Positions 42,509-51,799 of a stretch of 64,000 bases of DNA are shown piece after piece. The stretch's first letter is position 1. Each line of letters begins with the position of its first letter. This DNA comes from Psychrobacter sp. JB385 (lineage in GTDB: Bacteria > Pseudomonadota > Gammaproteobacteria > Pseudomonadales > Moraxellaceae): contig NZ_FUKN01000013.1 in NCBI RefSeq assembly GCF_900163785.1, positions 620,001 through 684,000 of the forward strand. Reading direction: 5' to 3'. The notes under the pieces are model-generated. The model did no database searches, was not told the DNA's origin, and saw only the letters and a program-made list of their open reading frames with translations. The position numbers were made by a program, and so were the translations under genes.

Positions 42509-43006
42509 TCACAGATAGACGTTGGCCTCGTCTGGCAGTACGCCAAGAGTCTCTGCCATAGACATAATGGCGTGCCAATGTTTTGGCTCAAGTGGAATAA
42601 TAGTAAGCTGCTCACACCCTTTTTTTAGGAGTAAAGAATCTTCAAGTGCTGGCAAAAATTTAAGCTCTGATAAAGGTAAAATATCTGTAAAAGCCAACTC
42701 AAAAGTCACTTCTACCATGTACCAGCGCGGCGTGTCTTCAGTGGCCAGTGGATCGTAATGGCGATGTTCAGGATGAAACTGGCTGGGATCAGGGAATCCA
42801 GCTTTGCTAATAGTCATGATGCCAGCCACGCCTGATGGTTTGGCACTAGAATGATAAAAGATAACCTTATCACCAACACGCATATCATCGCGCATAAAAT
42901 TGCGAGCACGGTAGTTACGAACGCCATCCCAGTCGTCTGTCTCTAATCGCTCTAAATCTGTAATGCCAAAGAATTTTGGGTTGGATTTCATTAGCCAATA
43001 AGCCAT
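42509..43006 (-). CDS. EVE-domain protein (thymocyte nuclear protein 1-like)
   Basis: A 165-aa cytoplasmic protein made of one EVE domain, a PUA-like fold thought to bind modified bases. Typical signs are the start YWLMKSNPKFFGITDL, NYRARNFMRDDMRVGDKVIFYHSS, and the RWYMVEVTFE strand. Length equals the stand-alone bacterial family. AAGGA precedes the ATG. Its biological role in bacteria is not settled. Confidence 0.88.
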   Translation of the reverse strand: MAYWLMKSNPKFFGITDLERLETDDWDGVRNYRARNFMRDDMRVGDKVIFYHSSAKPSGVAGIMTISKAGFPDPSQFHPEHRHYDPLATEDTPRWYMVEVTFELAFTDILPLSELKFLPALEDSLLLKKGCEQLTIIPLEPKHWHAIMSMAETLGVLPDEANVYL

Positions 43007-43305
43007 GTGTTTTATCCTTATACTATTATCAAATCATTGTTATTAAATTATTGTTACGAAAGCTTTATTTGTAGTCGATACGCTCAAAAAACAATATGGG
43101 GCAGTTTTATTAATGGTCACTTACAACATAGACTGTATATCTTGTAGCAAAGTTATTTTTAGTTTTATGGTTACGTGGCTTTTCTTTGTATCATCTAGCC
43201 GTTATCCTAGCGCTACTTTTTGCTGATAACAGCAGCCACCTATTGATACAGACTTTTTTGCAGATAGCTTCTTCACAGATACCTTTATTAAAGAACCCTT
43301 CGTTT

Positions 43306-44685
43306 ATGCCAAATACTCAATCTGCTCATTTCTCAAGTAGCAACAGACCTTTTAATGATTCTATGGTGAGCGTATGGGACGTAAAAGCCATTCCGCTAGC
43401 CCTATATATTCACATACCGTGGTGCGTCAAAAAATGCCCTTATTGTGACTTTAATTCACACGAGCTGCCAGAAGATTCTCAGCTGTCCATGTACGATGAA
43501 TACGTAGATGCGCTGTTGCTGGATGCTCGATTACAACAGTCACTGACGCAAGAGCGTCAAATTAGCTCGATATTTATAGGCGGGGGTACCCCATCATTGC
43601 TACCAATTGACCAGTATCAGCGTTTATTTTCTGGTTTACGTCAGATTTTTAGATTTGCTGATGACATTGAGGTGACGATGGAAGCCAATCCCGGTACGCT
43701 TGAGCATGCACCTTTTGTTGAATATCTGAATGTAGGCATTAATCGCTTATCCATTGGGGTGCAAAGCTTTGCCGCTGATAAACTGAAAACGCTTGGTCGT
43801 ATCCATGATCCTGTACAGGCACTATCAGCAATCCGTGCCGCTCGTGCCGCAGGGTTTGAGAGAGTCAATGTGGATTTGATGCATGGGTTACCGCAGCAAA
43901 CGATGGATGAAGCATTGACCGATATTCGTATGGCGCATACAGCAGGCGCTACCCATATTTCTTGGTATCAATTAACCATTGAGCCCAACACGGTGTTTTA
44001 TCGCAGTCAGCCTATTTTGCCAGATGAAGACAATTTGGCTGATATTGAGCAAGCTGGTCAAGCGCTCTTGGAGGACTTGGGCTATAGCAATTATGAAGTC
44101 TCAGCTTGGGCGGGCGCGTCAGACAAGCCGTGCCGTCACAATGTTAACTATTGGCAGTTTGGTGATTACCTCGCGATTGGCGCTGGCGCACATGGCAAGG
44201 TAACGGTTGGTCATGTAGGCGCAAACCCAAGTGAAAGTGAGTCATGTTCTTTAGAAGAAGACAGTAAGTCAGAAAATAATTTGCTAGAAGCATCTGGTAT
44301 TTACCGTTTTAGTAAGTCGCGCTTGCCTAAAGATTATATGTTTAAAAATGATGCGTTTGACAGTCATGATACTGCTAGCCTTGAGGCTAAAGATTTACCA
44401 GTAACTGAGTATTCGTGCCTTCATCAACGTGCTCCAAAAATGGTTGGTTGGCAAAAGATTGCCAGTGACGAGCTGGTCAGTGAATTTATGCTGAATGTAC
44501 TACGTTTGCATGGCGGGGTAGCGTGGTCATTGTTTGAAGCCAGAACGGGTCTTAGTTATGATGACATTGCTGTGCAAGTGAAAAATCTGATCGCGCAAGG
44601 GCTACTGGTAGACAGTACTGAGAGGCTACAGCCGAGCGCATTAGGACAGCGTTATTTAAATCAGATATTACGAGCATTTTTGTGA
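43306..44685 (+). CDS. hemW: HemW-like radical SAM protein (heme chaperone)
   Basis: Radical S-adenosylmethionine protein of the HemN/HemW family. The cluster motif is in YIHIPWCVKKCPYCDF (CxxxCxxC). It also has the GGGTPSLL motif, EANPGTLE, the RLSIGVQSF motif and the GAGAHGK loop, and a C-terminal HemN_C-type domain ending EFMLNVLRLHGGV. HemW binds heme and inserts it into respiratory enzymes. The ATG at 43306 gives 459 aa; a later ATG at 43363 fits E. coli better, while the longer frame from TTG 43186 is unlikely. An acidic insertion (about residues 300-380) follows the GAHGK loop. Confidence 0.88.
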   Translation: MPNTQSAHFSSSNRPFNDSMVSVWDVKAIPLALYIHIPWCVKKCPYCDFNSHELPEDSQLSMYDEYVDALLLDARLQQSLTQERQISSIFIGGGTPSLLPIDQYQRLFSGLRQIFRFADDIEVTMEANPGTLEHAPFVEYLNVGINRLSIGVQSFAADKLKTLGRIHDPVQALSAIRAARAAGFERVNVDLMHGLPQQTMDEALTDIRMAHTAGATHISWYQLTIEPNTVFYRSQPILPDEDNLADIEQAGQALLEDLGYSNYEVSAWAGASDKPCRHNVNYWQFGDYLAIGAGAHGKVTVGHVGANPSESESCSLEEDSKSENNLLEASGIYRFSKSRLPKDYMFKNDAFDSHDTASLEAKDLPVTEYSCLHQRAPKMVGWQKIASDELVSEFMLNVLRLHGGVAWSLFEARTGLSYDDIAVQVKNLIAQGLLVDSTERLQPSALGQRYLNQILRAFL

Positions 44686-44755
44686 TCGTGAATTTTAACA
44701 ATCAGATTATTAACCAACCTCTTGAAACTGAAATCTTATAAAACAGGCCAATAAA

Positions 44756-44787
44756 AAAAGGCTTATCAAATCAATGATAAGCCTTTT
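44756..44787. terminator. Bidirectional terminator between hemW and entericidin-like gene
   Basis: Perfect 13-base stem AAAAGGCTTATCA / TGATAAGCCTTTT with a six-base loop, A-run before and T-run after; it lies between two convergent genes. Confidence 0.9.
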
Positions 44788-44809
44788 AGATCATCTAAGT
44801 AGTTAACAC

Positions 44810-44950
44810 TTAGATTTTATTTTGTACTTCTTGTGCACTACCAGTTACAGCATTGCCAGCACTTGATACGTCTTGGCCTACACCTTTAAGAGTGTTACAA
44901 CCAGTTAGAACAAACATAGCAGCTAAAGATGCGATAATTACTTTTTTCAT
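44810..44950 (-). CDS. Entericidin A/B-like small lipoprotein, 46 aa
   Basis: Found by reading the gap. The product starts MKKVIIASLAAMFVLTGC, a short signal peptide with lipobox LTGC (Cys at residue 18). The mature part, about 28 residues, reads NTLKGVGQDVSSAGNAVTGSAQEVQNKI, matching the EcnA/EcnB pattern (NTxKGxGxDVxxxGxAxxxxA). GAGGA is seven bases before the ATG. E. coli EcnA and EcnB are an antidote/toxin-like lipoprotein pair; only one such gene is present here. Function in this organism is unknown. Confidence 0.85.
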   Translation of the reverse strand: MKKVIIASLAAMFVLTGCNTLKGVGQDVSSAGNAVTGSAQEVQNKI

Positions 44951-45202
44951 AATAGTATCCTCAAAAATGGTTTTTTATAAATAATCACAGTGACCTAAAC
45001 ATCTGCTTAAACTTCACTGAGAAGGTAATGAATAAAATGATAATGTATAAAGATTATCTCGCTATCCGTTACCGACATAATAGTGAAAGTTAAAAACGCT
45101 GCACAGTATCAAAATGTAATTATCGCTAGTAAACTGTAACTTTCCATTACATACCATATATAAGCGCAAACAACAGTTTGCTTTGATTACTTCAGGAGTT
45201 TT

Positions 45203-45763
45203 ATGACCATTCATATTGTACTGGTAGCCCCTAAAATGCCCAGTAACACAGGCAATATTATCCGCTTATGTGCAAATACTGGCGCACAGTTACATTTGGT
45301 GAAACCTTTAGGGTTTGAGCTTGAGGATAAAAAGCTACGCCGTGCTGGCTTGGATTACCATGAGTATGCGCATCTGCAAGTACATGATGATTGGATCATG
45401 GCAAGACAGGCGTTGCAAGCTGCAAATTGTCAAACGATTACCGCCCTGACCACCAAGCTGAGTAAGCCATTTTATGACTATGATTTTAGCGGACAGCGAG
45501 GCACTAAGGAGGCAGAAAAAGACTCAATGCCTAGTATTGCTCTGGTGTTTGGATCTGAAACCGCAGGATTGGCTGACGATATTCGTGAAGACATCGGCGC
45601 GGATAATTGGCTAAGATTGCCGATGCTTGCTGATTCACGCAGTTTGAATTTGTCGAATAGCGTGGCAATATGCTTGTATGAAATATGGCGCCAGCAGGGC
45701 TTCTCTGGGGATGAGGGCCGCAGTATTGGCTATGAGACATTGACTGTTTATGACCCAAAATAA
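45203..45763 (+). CDS. trmL: tRNA (cytidine/uridine-34-2'-O)-methyltransferase TrmL
   Basis: SPOUT-fold methyltransferase that 2'-O-methylates the wobble base (C34 or cmnm5U34) of tRNA-Leu isoacceptors. The 186-aa protein has the start IHIVLVAPKMPSNTGNIIRLCANTG, then HLVKPLGFELEDKKLRRAGLDY, LVFGSETAGLADD, and the knot LPMLADSRSLNLSNSVAICLYE. CAGGAG precedes the ATG. It converges on the tus cluster, whose products help modify the same tRNA position. Confidence 0.95.
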   Translation: MTIHIVLVAPKMPSNTGNIIRLCANTGAQLHLVKPLGFELEDKKLRRAGLDYHEYAHLQVHDDWIMARQALQAANCQTITALTTKLSKPFYDYDFSGQRGTKEAEKDSMPSIALVFGSETAGLADDIREDIGADNWLRLPMLADSRSLNLSNSVAICLYEIWRQQGFSGDEGRSIGYETLTVYDPK

Positions 45764-45832
45764 CGCTCTGTTGATTGGATGACTAAATATCATGTCCTAT
45801 ATCTCTAGACGCGCATAGTAATGCCCCATCCT

Positions 45833-46180
45833 TTATAAACAGTTGGGCGGCTTGGGTAGACCAGCCAAGCGATTGACATGGCGAGCAACCAACCCTGTAT
45901 TAAATAACTGCTGAAGTTTTTGGTTGCTAATATCATGGGTTGGCAGCGTTTTTTGTAGCCATTTAATGAGCGGGCGTGTGGCGGGCGCGTGATTGAACTT
46001 ATCAAAAAACGCTCGCACCTGTTGTAGGATTTGCAAATGCTCATTCTCTAACACCACATCCAAGGTATCAGCAAGTTGCTGCGCAATCGCAGGCGTCCAA
46101 ATAGTATGGTCACATAAATGACCATCTTGATCCAATGCCACGTTACTCAAATCGTGAGTCATACTACTGTCGTTATTCAT
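45833..46180 (-). CDS. tusE: TusE, DsrC-family sulfur carrier
   Basis: Last carrier of the sulfur relay; takes persulfide from TusBCD and delivers it to MnmA. The 115-aa protein is DsrC-like, with the conserved TPAIAQQLA and RPLIKWLQK stretches and a C-terminal tail LPKPPNCL that holds the sulfur-carrying Cys as the next-to-last residue. Its ATG overlaps the tusB stop by four bases. In E. coli tusE is elsewhere in the genome; here it is the last gene of the tusDCBE run. Confidence 0.88.
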   Translation of the reverse strand: MNNDSSMTHDLSNVALDQDGHLCDHTIWTPAIAQQLADTLDVVLENEHLQILQQVRAFFDKFNHAPATRPLIKWLQKTLPTHDISNQKLQQLFNTGLVARHVNRLAGLPKPPNCL

Positions 46181-46506
46181 AAAGCAATCGTCACCACTTT
46201 TTCAAATTGACGGTTTTGGGTTAGATTGACCCAGTCTAGATCTGTCAACAAACCATTTAATTTGGCATCTAAATTGAGCTTAGCACTGGTATCGGGGGTT
46301 AGCTGAGCCACATCATCTGCTAGCGCATAGATGCCAGCAATACCCTGTATCTCGCTCTCTTCTAAATGAGCCTTAAACCAATCGATAAAAGCGATGGTTG
46401 AGCCAAGCAATATCACGCTGTCACCTGCGTGCCATGTGCGCGCCATCTCTTCGGTGGCGTGACTGAGCGTATCCATTGTACTGTGTAACTGATATAAGGT
46501 TGCCAT
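46177..46506 (-). CDS. tusB: TusB, DsrH-like sulfur relay subunit
   Basis: Small subunit of the hexameric TusBCD sulfur-transfer complex. The 109-aa protein begins MATLYQLHSTMDTL and contains LADDVAQL and DWVNLT stretches similar to DsrH. The assignment rests partly on position between tusC and tusE, because TusB proteins are poorly conserved. I start at the ATG at 46506 (GGA seven bases before); the upstream GTG at 46518 is not needed. Confidence 0.75.
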   Translation of the reverse strand: MATLYQLHSTMDTLSHATEEMARTWHAGDSVILLGSTIAFIDWFKAHLEESEIQGIAGIYALADDVAQLTPDTSAKLNLDAKLNGLLTDLDWVNLTQNRQFEKVVTIAL

Positions 46507-46562
46507 AAGTATGTCCACTGCTGTTATTCTAATAGTGATCTATCTGAGGATATTACTTGTCA

Positions 46563-46886
46563 TCAAAACCGCAATATCTGCTCAAAATCTTGAGTGTTCA
46601 CTGCTTCAGGGATTAATGTCAATTGTGAGGTTAAATCGGCTGGTAGCATGCCCATGGCCCAACCGCTAAAAACATCATCAGGGAGCCACGCGGCAGGCAT
46701 ATCATATAGATCAAGTGACTGGATCATGCCATGCAAACGTGATTCAGGCTGCATCAGTAAGCCAAAAACTGGCGCATCTAGATACAATTGTACCTCATGG
46801 CCAAAAGTCGCTAATGTTAGCGCAAGTGCACAGCCTTCATAACTGGCCATCTCAGTCGCCGTATGGAGCTGAATTAATAATTTCAT
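46563..46886 (-). CDS. tusC: TusC, DsrF-like sulfur relay subunit
   Basis: Middle subunit of the TusBCD complex. The 107-aa protein starts MKLLIQLHTATEMASYEGCALALTLATFGHEVQLYLD, has LYDMPAAWLPDD in the middle, and ends DFEQILRF, like E. coli TusC (VILRF). AGGAAG lies seven bases before the ATG. It lies 72 bases after tusD. Confidence 0.82.
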   Translation of the reverse strand: MKLLIQLHTATEMASYEGCALALTLATFGHEVQLYLDAPVFGLLMQPESRLHGMIQSLDLYDMPAAWLPDDVFSGWAMGMLPADLTSQLTLIPEAVNTQDFEQILRF

Positions 46887-46958
46887 GATTACTTCCTAAT
46901 CTGTGTAGTCACTGACCGGTCTTTATCTAAGGCCGCTTTTTGTTAAAGCCGTACTTTA

Positions 46959-47396
46959 TCAAAACTGCATCAGCGTCTTATTTTCTTGCATCATCATGGC
47001 AAGTTCGCTAAGTCCAACTAAGCCAAAACCTGCGGCAAGGTTATCGCTATCAAGCTGATGACGTGCGCTATTATCAGCATCGGTGATACCGCGACTAAGG
47101 GCAGTACTGACACAGACAGGCAGCGCTAAGTCATATTGCTCAGCGAGCTTTTGCCATTCTTTGGTTAGATTGACTTGATCAGCAGACTGCCAACGCAAAC
47201 GATTGGCAGTATGAGCGCCATCTCCATAAAAAAAGATATTTAACGGTGCTTTTTTTGCTTTGGAGTGGTCGCTGTCATTGTGTTGCTCGTCCGCATTTGC
47301 AGCATTTTGAAGATAGGCGCGTGCATAACGTAGCGCTAGCTTGGCAAGCGGATGGCTCGGGTCAGCAGTAATAAGAAGTAAGGGCGTTGTGGTCAT
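46959..47396 (-). CDS. tusD: TusD, DsrE-like sulfur relay subunit
   Basis: Catalytic subunit of TusBCD, accepting persulfide from TusA on its conserved Cys. The 145-aa protein has the start TPLLLITADPSHPLAKLALRYARAYL, the FFYGDGAHTANRL segment typical of DsrE/TusD, then LALPVCVSTALSRGI with the active-site Cys, and GFGLVGLSELAMM. A low-complexity polar insertion (about residues 35-50, rich in Asp, His and Lys) is unusual. An ATG six codons upstream (47414) is an alternative; neither has a clear ribosome site. Confidence 0.88.
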   Translation of the reverse strand: MTTTPLLLITADPSHPLAKLALRYARAYLQNAANADEQHNDSDHSKAKKAPLNIFFYGDGAHTANRLRWQSADQVNLTKEWQKLAEQYDLALPVCVSTALSRGITDADNSARHQLDSDNLAAGFGLVGLSELAMMMQENKTLMQF

Positions 47397-47626
47397 AGAA
47401 TTTTTATCGATCATCTGTGCTAAAGTTGTTTATGCTACCATAAAGCCACTCAAAGCAACTAGGCGCACTGCTATGAAATGTGGTTTTATATCCTACTGTT
47501 ATTATTTTATTTATAACTAATCAAGTGCTGTTATCGGATACAGTGACTGCTTCGTAAGAAAAAACAATAAACTTATGCGCAAGCTTCACGTAGTCTTATC
47601 ACTCTATGCAAGGAGTCTATGTCCCT

Positions 47627-50506
47627 ATGTTACCTGCCATGCCTTCACCCATGAACAATACGACAGATTATCAGCCGACAGCGGCGCAGCTACAGATACT
47701 ACAAACGGCAAGTAGCTTTGCTTATCAGATTTGGGAGAGCCGGACGGTCTCGTGTCAGACGTTTTTGCGTAGCTATCCTTTAGACCAAACCCTAACACGC
47801 CAGCAAATTGACGATCTGATTCAAGATTATACGTTGGATGAGAACTATCAGTTGGTTGATGAAGTAAAGGTAATGAGCGGCTTACGACACTTGCGTACAC
47901 TGCTGATGATGCGCTGGATTTGGCAAGACGCCTTACAAGTGATTGCGCTTGAGCAACTGACTGATGAGCTGTCTGAATTTGCTGATGGTTGTATCTCGTT
48001 TGCTAAGGACTATACGTATCGTCATTTGGTTAAACAGTACGGTGAGCCAACCTTTATTAACGCTCAAGGTAATATACAAATTGATGATATGGCAATCATG
48101 GCGATGGGTAAGCTGGGTGCTCATGAGCTGAATTTATCGAGTGATATTGACCTCATCTTTGTTCATCAGGCACGCGGCGAAACTAACGGTAATAAGGCAA
48201 ATGGCAAACGCAGTATAGACAACAAGCGTTTTATGACGCGACTCGGTCAAGGCATCATCAAACTATTGGACAATAAAACGGCTGATGGTTTTGCTTTTCG
48301 AGTCGATATGCGTTTGCGTCCATGGGGTGATGGTAGTGATTTGGCCATACATTTATCAGCGCTACAAAAATACTTCTCTTTGCATGGACGTGCGTGGGAG
48401 CGTTTCGCTTGGCTAAAAGCCCGAGTAGTAGGCCAAATAGAACAGCCCTTTTATGATGAATTACAAGCACTCATCAAACCATTCGTGTTTCGCTACTATG
48501 TGGATTATAGTGCGTTCTCAGCGCTTCGAGAGATGAAGTCATTGATCCAAAACCAAGTGGCTCAGCGTGAGGACTTGGATAATATTAAGCTGGGTGCAGG
48601 CGGTATCAGAGATATTGAGTTCATTGTACAGGCCTTTCAGCTGATTTATGGGGGCAGGCATCCGCAGTTACAGATCAAGTCTTGCTTAGAAGCGATGCAA
48701 GTATTGTGTGAACTTAGGTATTTAGAAACATCAACTTATGAGCAGTTACAGTCGGCATATCGGTTTTTGCGCCGGCTTGAGCATGGTATTCAGGCCATCA
48801 ATGATCAGCAAACTCAGCGTTTGCCGCATGATCCAAAATGGCAGCACAACCTTGCGATCACCCTTGGATTTGATAACTGGGAAGCGCTGCTAAGCACTCT
48901 TAATCAGCATCGAAACAATGTCAACGTGCCATTTGAACGCATGGTGACTGAGCGTCAGGTGCCCACTCAAGAAGAGACAGATATTGGACCAGAAGGTTTG
49001 GATAAACAGATTGCGCGTTTATATCAAGTGCTGTCAGAAGACAATGGCAAGTTGTTACAGGATTTTTGGCAGTCAAAAATGGTTGCTAACTTAAGTGAAG
49101 AGGCCCGCGAGCGCTTGGATGATGCATATCCTGTTATCGTACATGCGCTACTTGCGCATCAAGAACAGCAACAACTGGCGAATACTGCCTTACCTCGCCT
49201 TATCGCCTTGCTCGAAGCGATTTGTCGCCGCTCTATATATTTGGTCATGATTGCAGAGAACCCGAATGCAACGGTTGAATTGATTCCGATGTTATCAGCC
49301 AGTCCGTGGATTGCAAAAGAGCTGGCACAGTATCCGGTACTGCTAGATAGCTTCTTACAGCAGCGCTATCGCCATTTACCTGACAAGCTTGAATTGCGGG
49401 ATATTTTGCGTCAACAATTATTGCGGGTTGAACCTAATGATGAAGAAGAGTTACTCAGTGTCCTAAGACTGTTCAAAAAGAACCAAGTATTGGCTGTGGC
49501 GGCCAGCGATGTGTTGGCTGAGCGTCCAATCATGAAAGTGTCGGACTCCCTGACTTATATTGCAGAAGTGGTGTTAGAAGCCGCCCTTGAGCGTGCCTTT
49601 GCCGAGCTTGTGAAGCGTTATGGTTATCCTATTGGTCAAGATGGAGACCCAGTTACAGAGGCAGATTGCGGCTTCGCTATTATCGGTTATGGCAAGCTTG
49701 GCGGGCTAGAGTTGTCCTATGCGTCAGACTTGGACTTGGTGTTCTTGCATAAAATAAAAGAGCAGGGCATGACCACAGGTGAGAAGTCAGTGAGTGGCAT
49801 GAAGTTTGCGGCGCGTTTGGTACAAAAACTGATGAATTATCTCAATACTCAGACGCGAGACGGCCGCGCTTATGAGATTGACATGCGTCTGCGTCCTTCA
49901 GGCAACGCAGGTATGATGGTAGTATCCTGCCATGCTTTTGAAACCTATCAGTTTGAAAAAGCATGGTCTTGGGAGCATCAAGCTTTGGTTCGCGCACGCG
50001 CCATTTGTGGTGATAGGCGAGTGACAGCACAGTTTTGCGATATTCGCCGAGATGTGTTGGCATTGCCACGGACAATAGAACAAGTACGTTCTGAAGTCAC
50101 CAGTATGCGTATAAAAATGCAAAAACATTTGGGTACAAACCAATGGCAGCAACAAGCAGGCAAGTTCCATCTTAAACAAGATGCAGGCGGCATAGTCGAC
50201 ATTGAATTCTTAGCACAATTCGCGGTACTGGCTTATTCGCACGAGTACCCAAGCTTGACTAAATGGAGTGATAATGTACGTATTTTTGAGGAAGTGGGAT
50301 TGCTAGGTATTTGGGAGCAACAAGTGTGTCAGGATTTGACAGATGCTTACCTCAGAATTCGCGCTGCGACGCATCAGTTGGCGTTGTCAGAGCAGTCACT
50401 CTTGGTCGATGAGTCATTATGGAAAGAGACGCGTGCACTTTTGCAAGCGCAATGGCAGCATCTGATGGGTGTTAATTTGACAGACACTACCTTACCGACA
50501 TCTTAA
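47627..50506 (+). CDS. glnE: GlnE, glutamine synthetase adenylyltransferase/adenylyl-removing enzyme
   Basis: Controls glutamine synthetase by adding or removing AMP on a tyrosine, in response to PII protein. The 959-aa protein has two nucleotidyltransferase halves, each with the Asp pair motif: GKLGAHELNLSSDIDLIFVH in the first (adenylyl-removing) and GKLGGLELSYASDLDLVFLH in the second (adenylylating). The matching RVDMRLRPWGDGSDLA and EIDMRLRPSGNAGM strands follow. I use the ATG at 47627 with AAGGAG ahead; the frame is open from an ATG seven codons earlier (47606) with no ribosome site. Confidence 0.95.
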   Translation: MLPAMPSPMNNTTDYQPTAAQLQILQTASSFAYQIWESRTVSCQTFLRSYPLDQTLTRQQIDDLIQDYTLDENYQLVDEVKVMSGLRHLRTLLMMRWIWQDALQVIALEQLTDELSEFADGCISFAKDYTYRHLVKQYGEPTFINAQGNIQIDDMAIMAMGKLGAHELNLSSDIDLIFVHQARGETNGNKANGKRSIDNKRFMTRLGQGIIKLLDNKTADGFAFRVDMRLRPWGDGSDLAIHLSALQKYFSLHGRAWERFAWLKARVVGQIEQPFYDELQALIKPFVFRYYVDYSAFSALREMKSLIQNQVAQREDLDNIKLGAGGIRDIEFIVQAFQLIYGGRHPQLQIKSCLEAMQVLCELRYLETSTYEQLQSAYRFLRRLEHGIQAINDQQTQRLPHDPKWQHNLAITLGFDNWEALLSTLNQHRNNVNVPFERMVTERQVPTQEETDIGPEGLDKQIARLYQVLSEDNGKLLQDFWQSKMVANLSEEARERLDDAYPVIVHALLAHQEQQQLANTALPRLIALLEAICRRSIYLVMIAENPNATVELIPMLSASPWIAKELAQYPVLLDSFLQQRYRHLPDKLELRDILRQQLLRVEPNDEEELLSVLRLFKKNQVLAVAASDVLAERPIMKVSDSLTYIAEVVLEAALERAFAELVKRYGYPIGQDGDPVTEADCGFAIIGYGKLGGLELSYASDLDLVFLHKIKEQGMTTGEKSVSGMKFAARLVQKLMNYLNTQTRDGRAYEIDMRLRPSGNAGMMVVSCHAFETYQFEKAWSWEHQALVRARAICGDRRVTAQFCDIRRDVLALPRTIEQVRSEVTSMRIKMQKHLGTNQWQQQAGKFHLKQDAGGIVDIEFLAQFAVLAYSHEYPSLTKWSDNVRIFEEVGLLGIWEQQVCQDLTDAYLRIRAATHQLALSEQSLLVDESLWKETRALLQAQWQHLMGVNLTDTTLPTS

Positions 50507-50577
50507 GAAAACTTTTGACTATAAATAATATGAAAATAGGGTGTGAACCAAAAGATTTCATTTGCTCGTACTGCCAA

Positions 50578-50586
50578 TGATATAAT
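50578..50586 (+). promoter_or_regulatory. Candidate extended -10 promoter of ilvE
   Basis: TGATATAAT, a perfect -10 box with the TGn extension, 162 bases before the ilvE ATG. No clear -35 hexamer. Confidence 0.4.
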
Positions 50587-50748
50587 CGGCCTCACATCAT
50601 AATGTCACCATCAGTATCGATTCATAATGAAATTGCATTTTTAACCATAAAATTTGATACGGCGGTGTTATTATATGATGTTGATAATTACTGTTGAATA
50701 AAATCTATTTAAAAAGTTAGACGTTAGCGCTAGCATAAGGACTATAAA

Positions 50749-51678
50749 ATGAATATGGCAACACAAGATGGTAAGCTTTGGATGAATGGCACGATGCTTG
50801 AACAGCCAGATGCCAAAGTGCATGTACTGACGCATAGCTTGCATTATGGTATGGCTGTGTTTGAAGGCGTACGCGCTTACCAAACAGCCGATAATCGCAC
50901 TGCTATTTTTCGCCTAAAAGATCACACTGAGCGTCTATTGGGCTCTGCAAAAATATTCCAGATGGATGTGCCTTTTGATGCAGCAACGCTTGAGCAAGCA
51001 CAAAAAGATGTGGTCAAACAGAACAACTTAGTAGAAGCCTATATCCGCCCTTTGATTTGGGTAGGCGCAGAAAAACTAGGTATTTCATCTCGTGAAAACA
51101 GTATCAATGCGATGGTTGCGGCTTGGCATTGGGGTGCTTATCTAGGAGATGAAGGTATCAAAAATGGTATTCGCGTCAAAACCTCTTCTTACACGCATCA
51201 TATGCCTAACGTTACCATGTGCAAAGCAAAAGCATCTAGCAACTACCCTGTGTCTATCTTGGCAAACCAAGAAGTGACTCGTAATGGTTATGACGAAGCG
51301 ATTTTGATGGATCCACAAGGGTTTGTATGCCAAGGCGCTGGCGAAAACTTATTCTTAGTTAAAGATGGTGTTTTACATACCCCAGATCTATCTGGTGGTG
51401 CATTAGACGGTATTACTCGTCGTACTATCCTTCAGTTCGCAGCTGATTTAGACATCAAAGTTGTTGAGCGCCGTATCACTCGTGATGAGTTTTACTTAGC
51501 GGACGAAATCTTTATGACAGGTACTGCTGCGGAAGTGACGCCTATTCGTGAGTATGATGATCGTACTATCGGTAACGGTGGTCGTGGTGAGCTGACCGAA
51601 AAACTGCAAACGTTATATTTTGATGCTGTGCATGGTCGCAATGAAAAATATATGGATTGGTTAAGCTTCATTGACTAA
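50749..51678 (+). CDS. ilvE: Branched-chain amino acid aminotransferase
   Basis: PLP enzyme that makes leucine, isoleucine and valine from their keto acids. The 309-aa fold-type IV protein has THSLHYGMAVFEGVRAYQ near the N-terminus, then CKAKASSNYPVSILANQE with the catalytic Lys region, EAILMDPQGFVCQGAGENLFLVKDGVLHTP, and the GITRRTI and ADEIFMTGTAAEVTPI signatures. AAGGA lies about eight bases before the ATG. It stands alone, between glnE and a convergent surface-sugar operon. Confidence 0.95.
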   Translation: MNMATQDGKLWMNGTMLEQPDAKVHVLTHSLHYGMAVFEGVRAYQTADNRTAIFRLKDHTERLLGSAKIFQMDVPFDAATLEQAQKDVVKQNNLVEAYIRPLIWVGAEKLGISSRENSINAMVAAWHWGAYLGDEGIKNGIRVKTSSYTHHMPNVTMCKAKASSNYPVSILANQEVTRNGYDEAILMDPQGFVCQGAGENLFLVKDGVLHTPDLSGGALDGITRRTILQFAADLDIKVVERRITRDEFYLADEIFMTGTAAEVTPIREYDDRTIGNGGRGELTEKLQTLYFDAVHGRNEKYMDWLSFID

Positions 51679-51745
51679 GCCATATTGATGAATGCTTTGT
51701 CAATAAATGCTTATTGCTTAGTAAGCGATTAAAGAAGTTGCAAAC

Positions 51746-51781
51746 AAAAAGTCCAGATTATCACTTATCTGGGCTTTTTTA
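51746..51781. terminator. Bidirectional terminator between ilvE and the YdjC-type deacetylase gene
   Basis: AAAAAGTCCAGAT pairs with ATCTGGGCTTTTT (one T-G) around an eight-base loop, with A-run and T-run on either side. It lies between convergent ilvE and the surface-sugar operon. Confidence 0.88.
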
Positions 51782-51799
51782 TTGTGCGTTGTAAAGTGT

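Noticed and set aside
43186..43305. 40-codon upstream extension of hemW from a TTG
   Set aside because: It would place unrelated sequence before a compact family N-terminus and has no ribosome site.
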